Origin: Kiritimatiellia bacterium
Lineage (GTDB): Bacteria; Verrucomicrobiota; Kiritimatiellia; RFP12; UBA1067
Assembly (NCBI GenBank): GCA_024405255.1
Contig: JAKSOY010000186.1
Span: 1-8,981, forward strand
Length of the DNA stretch: 8,981 nucleotides
Direction of reading: 5' to 3'
Shown: one piece after another, positions 6,359-8,981 of the stretch
How positions within the stretch are numbered: position 1 is the stretch's first letter
How the letters are laid out: the number at the start of each line of letters is the position of its first letter
Made by a program: the position numbers and the translations under genes
The notes under the pieces: model-generated
Seen by the model: the letters and a program-made list of their open reading frames with translations, nothing else
What the model was told of the DNA's origin: nothing
Database searches by the model: none

Positions 6359-6691
6359 ATGGATATCTATGTTGGTAACCTCGCTTACGCGACGACTGAC
6401 GATGGACTCAAGGCCGCGTTTGCGGCGTATGGCGATGTTACCTCCGCACGCGTGGTGACCGATCGCATGACGGGCCGTTCCAAGGGATTCGGCTTTGTCG
6501 AAATGCCCGATCGCGCTCAGGCGCAGGCGGCGATCGACGCCCTCAACGGACAGCCGCTCGACGGCCGCCCGATTCGTGTCAATGAGTCGCAGCCCAAGCC
6601 GCGTACGGAACGTCGTGGTGGCTTCGGTGGTGGCCGTCGTGATCGTGGCGATCGCGGCGACCGCGGTGATCGTGGCACCACCCGTTGGTAA
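6359..6691 (+). CDS. Small RRM-domain RNA-binding protein with an RGG/DRG tail
   Basis: A 110-residue single-RRM RNA-binding protein, of the type found in cyanobacteria (Rbp), Bacteroidota and the PVC group. RNP2 is IYVGNL (3-8) and RNP1 is KGFGFVEM (42-49), with the aromatic RNA-contact residues Tyr4, Phe44 and Phe46 in place. The RRM spans about 2-76 and ends IRVNESQPK. The tail (83-110) is basic and glycine-rich: RRGGFGGGRRDRG followed by further DRG repeats, ending TTRW. Such tails usually bind RNA non-specifically. The ATG follows AAAAGGA (6343-6349) with a 9-nt spacer. The gene has its own promoter, a structured leader and a strong terminator, so it is a single-gene unit. Bacterial homologues act in cold adaptation or as RNA chaperones and post-transcriptional regulators. 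A cytoplasmic role of that kind is inferred here. Confidence 0.95.
   Translation: MDIYVGNLAYATTDDGLKAAFAAYGDVTSARVVTDRMTGRSKGFGFVEMPDRAQAQAAIDALNGQPLDGRPIRVNESQPKPRTERRGGFGGGRRDRGDRGDRGDRGTTRW
6641..6676 (+). repeat. Four tandem 9-bp repeats encoding Asp-Arg-Gly
   Basis: Units at 6641, 6650, 6659 and 6668 read GATCGTGGC, GATCGCGGC, GACCGCGGT and GATCGTGGC. All encode DRG and differ only at synonymous positions. The first and last units are identical. This is a coding microrepeat in the tail of the RRM protein, where unit number can change by slippage without shifting the frame. Confidence 0.9.
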
Positions 6692-6722
6692 ACGAAAAAG
6701 GAAGCGCGCAAGCGCGAATGAG

Positions 6723-6755
6723 AAGAGTTCGGTCTTTCGACCGAGCTCTTTTTTT
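6723..6755 (+). terminator. Intrinsic terminator of the RRM gene
   Basis: The arms AAGAGTTCGGTC (6723-6734) and GACCGAGCTCTT (6739-6750) form a 12-bp stem with a single G-U pair around a TTTC loop, followed by an unbroken T run (6749-6755). It starts 31 nt after the RRM stop codon. The opposite strand has no T run after the stem, so it probably does not terminate the convergent ATPase transcript well. A smaller GCGC-GCAA-GCGC hairpin (6704-6715) lies between the stop codon and the terminator. Confidence 0.92.
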
Positions 6756-6794
6756 GTCTGTCAAGGAATTACACCCGTTACGACAGCCACGCCC

Positions 6795-6818
6795 CTTTAA
6801 CCTTTAATCTTTAATCTT
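6795..6818. repeat. 7-bp tandem repeat downstream of the V-ATPase B gene
   Basis: CTTTAAC (6795-6801), CTTTAAT (6802-6808) and CTTTAAT (6809-6815), then a partial CTT. Read on the minus strand these are ATTAAAG-like units directly after the stop codon of the ATPase B gene. They cannot form a hairpin with each other and are followed by no obvious terminator. The role is unknown and slippage is a sufficient explanation. Confidence 0.7.
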
Positions 6819-6820
6819 CC

Positions 6821-8227
6821 TCATGCTTTCGGCCAGAAGACGTCTGTGTACTTGGACGGGATACCGACTTCGTCCTTCTTGAAGCAGGCGGCGAGGATCT
6901 GCCAGCCGAGGTCGAGGGCGTCGATGAGTTCGATGTTGACGGAAAGGTCCATCATCTTGTCCTCGAACATTGCGCCGTACTTGAGCAGCTTCTGGTCCCA
7001 GGCGCTCATCTTGAAGCCCATGGACTGCTTTTCGACCGTCTCCTTGTAGGAGGCGAAGAGCTTGATCATGGCGTCCATCAGCGTCCGGTGGTCGTAGCGC
7101 GTGGTGTTGCTCTTGCGCAGCAGCTCCTTGTCGGTGATCTCGTTCGCGGGCTTGTCGATCAGCTTCTCCATCAGGTAGGAGCGCTGCTCGGGCTTGGCGA
7201 GGTCGACGCCCTTGTTGACCTGCTGTTTCAGACGCGAGAGCGAACCGAACGGTTCGATGCGTCCGTTGCGCAGGTAGAACTGGCCTTCGGTGATGTAGCC
7301 CGTGTTGTCCGGCACCGGGTGCGTCACGTCATCGCCCGGCATCGTCGTCACGGCGAGAATCGTGATGGACCCTGCCCCCGCGAAGTCCACGGCCTTTTCG
7401 TAGCGGGCCGCGAGCTGCGAGTAGAGGTCGCCCGGGTAGCCGCGGTTGGACGGGATCTGCTCCATCGTGATGGCGATTTCCTTCATTGCGTCGGCGAAGG
7501 AGGTCATGTCCGTCAAGAGGCAGAGAACGTCCTTGCCCTCAAGGGCGAATTTTTCCGCGACGGCGAGGGAGATGTCCGGCACGAGCATGCATTCCACCGT
7601 CGGGTCCGCCGCCGTGTGCACGAACATGACCGTCTTCGCGAGTGCGCCGGACTGGTCGAGCGTCGCGCGGAATTTCAGGTATTCGTCGTACTTGAGGCCC
7701 ATGCCGCCGATGATGATCACGTCGGAGTTCGCCTGCAGGGCGATGCGCGCGAGCAGTTCGTTGTAGGGCTCGCCGGCGCGGGCGAAGATCGGCAGCTTCT
7801 GCGACACGACGAGCGAATTGAAGAGGTCGATCATCGGAATGTTCGTACGCACCATGCGATTGGGCATGATACGCTTCGACGGGTTCACCGAGGGCTGTCC
7901 GATCGGAATCAGATTCTCGTTGATGACGGGCCCGCCGTCGCGCGGCTCGCCCGAACCCGTGAAGGCGCGTCCGAGAAGGGCGTCCGAGAAGGGCACCTTC
8001 ATCGTTTCGCCGAGGAAGCGCACAGAGGCATCCGTATCCACGCCGCGCGCACCGGCGAAGATCTGCAGGGTGACGTTCGGACCGTCCAGCTTGATGACCT
8101 GGGCGAGCGAGGTGCCCGCGCGGGACTGCACTTCGGCGATTTCGTTGTACGTCACGCCTTCGGCGCGCAACGTCGCAATGGAGCCCGAGAGGGCGTCGAT
8201 GCGGTGATAGACTTTCGAATTGAACAT
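6821..8227 (-). CDS. atpB: V/A-type ATP synthase subunit B
   Basis: The non-catalytic, regulatory B subunit of the A3B3 head of a V/A-type H+ or Na+ ATPase (also called NtpB). The 468 residues match the family length of about 430-470. As expected for a B subunit, the P-loop is degenerate: [18 protein letters not shown] (148-165) stands where a catalytic subunit has GxxxxGKT. Other family blocks are [10 protein letters not shown] (91-100), [18 protein letters not shown] (131-148), [20 protein letters not shown] (255-274) and [20 protein letters not shown] (294-313). The ATG at 8227 has AAAGGA 9 nt upstream and lies 32 bp after the subunit A stop codon. Subunits A and B share a transcript. Downstream, where subunit D is normally found, there is only the convergent RRM gene. 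The coupling ion cannot be read from this subunit. Confidence 0.97.
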   Translation of the reverse strand: MFNSKVYHRIDALSGSIATLRAEGVTYNEIAEVQSRAGTSLAQVIKLDGPNVTLQIFAGARGVDTDASVRFLGETMKVPFSDALLGRAFTGSGEPRDGGPVINENLIPIGQPSVNPSKRIMPNRMVRTNIPMIDLFNSLVVSQKLPIFARAGEPYNELLARIALQANSDVIIIGGMGLKYDEYLKFRATLDQSGALAKTVMFVHTAADPTVECMLVPDISLAVAEKFALEGKDVLCLLTDMTSFADAMKEIAITMEQIPSNRGYPGDLYSQLAARYEKAVDFAGAGSITILAVTTMPGDDVTHPVPDNTGYITEGQFYLRNGRIEPFGSLSRLKQQVNKGVDLAKPEQRSYLMEKLIDKPANEITDKELLRKSNTTRYDHRTLMDAMIKLFASYKETVEKQSMGFKMSAWDQKLLKYGAMFEDKMMDLSVNIELIDALDLGWQILAACFKKDEVGIPSKYTDVFWPKA

Positions 8228-8259
8228 GTCAAAAATTCCTTTCGCGTACGGTCGGTTCG

Positions 8260-8981
8260 TTAGCGGACCTTGGCGGCGTCGATCTTCTCGTTGAGCGTCT
8301 TCTGCAGCGCGTCGAATTCAGGCGTGCCCATCTTCTTGTCGTTCCAGTCGATGAACGTCTGCTGGAGGTCCATGAAGAAGCGGCGCATCTCGTCCTTCTC
8401 CGCGAACGTGTAGTTCGTGAAGAGCGCCTTTTCAAGCACGTCGAACATCTGCTTCTGACGGGCGATCGGCGTCGAGGCGTCGGAGTCCGAGAAGGCATTC
8501 TGCTGCAGATAGACGGCATCGAGGAATTCGGCCTTGAGGTAGCAGGTGAAGTCCTCAAGGGAGGTTCCTTCTTCGCCGACGACCTTCATCATCTGGCCCA
8601 CTTCGTTGCCCTTGTGGAGGATGCTGCGCGCCCGCTCCACGCGATCGCCTTCAATGACGGACGTGTAGTGGCTCCAGGATTCAAGCGGGTCGATGGCGGG
8701 ATAGCGACGGGCGTCCGAACGGGCACGGGAAAGACCGTGGAAACCGCCGACCACCTTGAGCGTCGCCTGCGTGACGGGTTCGTCGAAGTTGCCGCCGGCC
8801 GGCGACACCGTGCCGCCGATCGTGACGGATCCGATCTTCCCGTTGCGCAGCTTGACGCGGCCTGCGCGCTCGTAGAACGCGGCAATGCGCGATTCGAGGT
8901 AGGCGGGGAAGGCCTCTTCGCCCGGGATCTCCTCGAGACGTCCGGAAAGTTCACGCATGGCCTGCGCCCAGCGCGAGGTGG
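8260..8981 (-). CDS. atpA: V/A-type ATP synthase subunit A (C-terminal 239 residues, 5' end outside window)
   Basis: The catalytic A subunit of the V/A-type ATPase head (NtpA), cut by the right edge of the window. The frame is open to the last base. The internal ATG at 8958 is not the real start, because upstream codons continue the family motif [20 protein letters not shown]. Also visible are [20 protein letters not shown], the [20 protein letters not shown] block following the catalytic domain, [15 protein letters not shown], and the helical C-terminal domain. Full-length family members have close to 580-600 residues, so the Walker A motif and the A-subunit-specific insertion lie outside. 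The gene ends in TAA 32 bp before subunit B. The window does not show the upstream operon partners, typically subunit E and a DUF2764 protein in related bacteria. Confidence 0.96.
   Translation of the reverse strand, partial: TSRWAQAMRELSGRLEEIPGEEAFPAYLESRIAAFYERAGRVKLRNGKIGSVTIGGTVSPAGGNFDEPVTQATLKVVGGFHGLSRARSDARRYPAIDPLESWSHYTSVIEGDRVERARSILHKGNEVGQMMKVVGEEGTSLEDFTCYLKAEFLDAVYLQQNAFSDSDASTPIARQKQMFDVLEKALFTNYTFAEKDEMRRFFMDLQQTFIDWNDKKMGTPEFDALQKTLNEKIDAAKVR

Noticed and set aside
6759..6764. Perfect minus-strand TTGACA as a promoter -35 box
   Set aside because: No -10-like hexamer lies 16-18 bp downstream; the region is the terminator stem of the RRM gene.
7088..8263. 391-codon open frame antisense to atpB
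   Set aside because: His/Arg/Val-rich composition typical of a GC-rich antisense shadow. It covers a certain gene and has no recognisable motif.
1..8981. CRISPR array, tRNA or rRNA gene, transposon or prophage
   Set aside because: No regular direct-repeat array with spacers, no tRNA-like cloverleaf, no transposase or phage motif and no flanking inverted repeats were seen on reading both strands.

Overview
The window is a GC-rich, gene-dense stretch of bacterial chromosome with a strong G/C preference at third codon positions. It has nine protein genes and no RNA genes, insertion sequences, phage genes or CRISPR. Three features together point to a didermic member of the Planctomycetes-Verrucomicrobia-Chlamydiae group, perhaps a Kiritimatiellota- or Lentisphaerota-like bacterium: a V/A-type ATPase, a reduced MlaEFD (MCE) phospholipid transporter, and a planctomycete/verrucomicrobial style of Gfo/Idh/MocA oxidoreductase. 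The lineage is inferred from gene content and is not proven.

Positions 1-4267 (+ strand). A Gfo/Idh/MocA oxidoreductase, cut by the left edge, is followed after 28 bp by a 171-residue exported protein of unknown function with a CxCxxC motif. After another 35 bp come mlaE, mlaF and mlaD, joined by two 4-bp ATGA overlaps. All five genes could be read from one transcript. The Mla genes encode an inner-membrane permease, its ATPase and an MCE protein that together move phospholipids between membranes. The MlaD tail carries five copies of a roughly 35-residue KGEGT-type repeat.

Positions 4268-6224 (- strand). A DHH/DHHA1 phosphoesterase of the NrnA type is followed after 4 bp by an ELM1-like (DUF1022) protein. 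The last base of the ELM1-like gene directly abuts the last base of mlaD, so these convergent genes have no intergenic DNA between them.

Positions 6225-6820. A divergent intergenic region holds a good sigma-70-type promoter and a structured 5' leader with two hairpins. It drives a small RRM RNA-binding protein with an RGG/DRG tail, which ends in a strong intrinsic terminator. A short 7-bp tandem repeat follows.

Positions 6821-8981 (- strand). V/A-type ATPase subunit A (cut by the right edge) and subunit B lie in the usual A-B order. Subunit D does not follow B, which is unusual for this operon.

Most of the window is recognisable housekeeping DNA, and I do not see a convincing undescribed multi-gene system. 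The items most worth a second look are the structured leader of the RRM gene, the exported CxCxxC protein in front of the Mla genes, the missing subunit D, and the repeat tail of MlaD.
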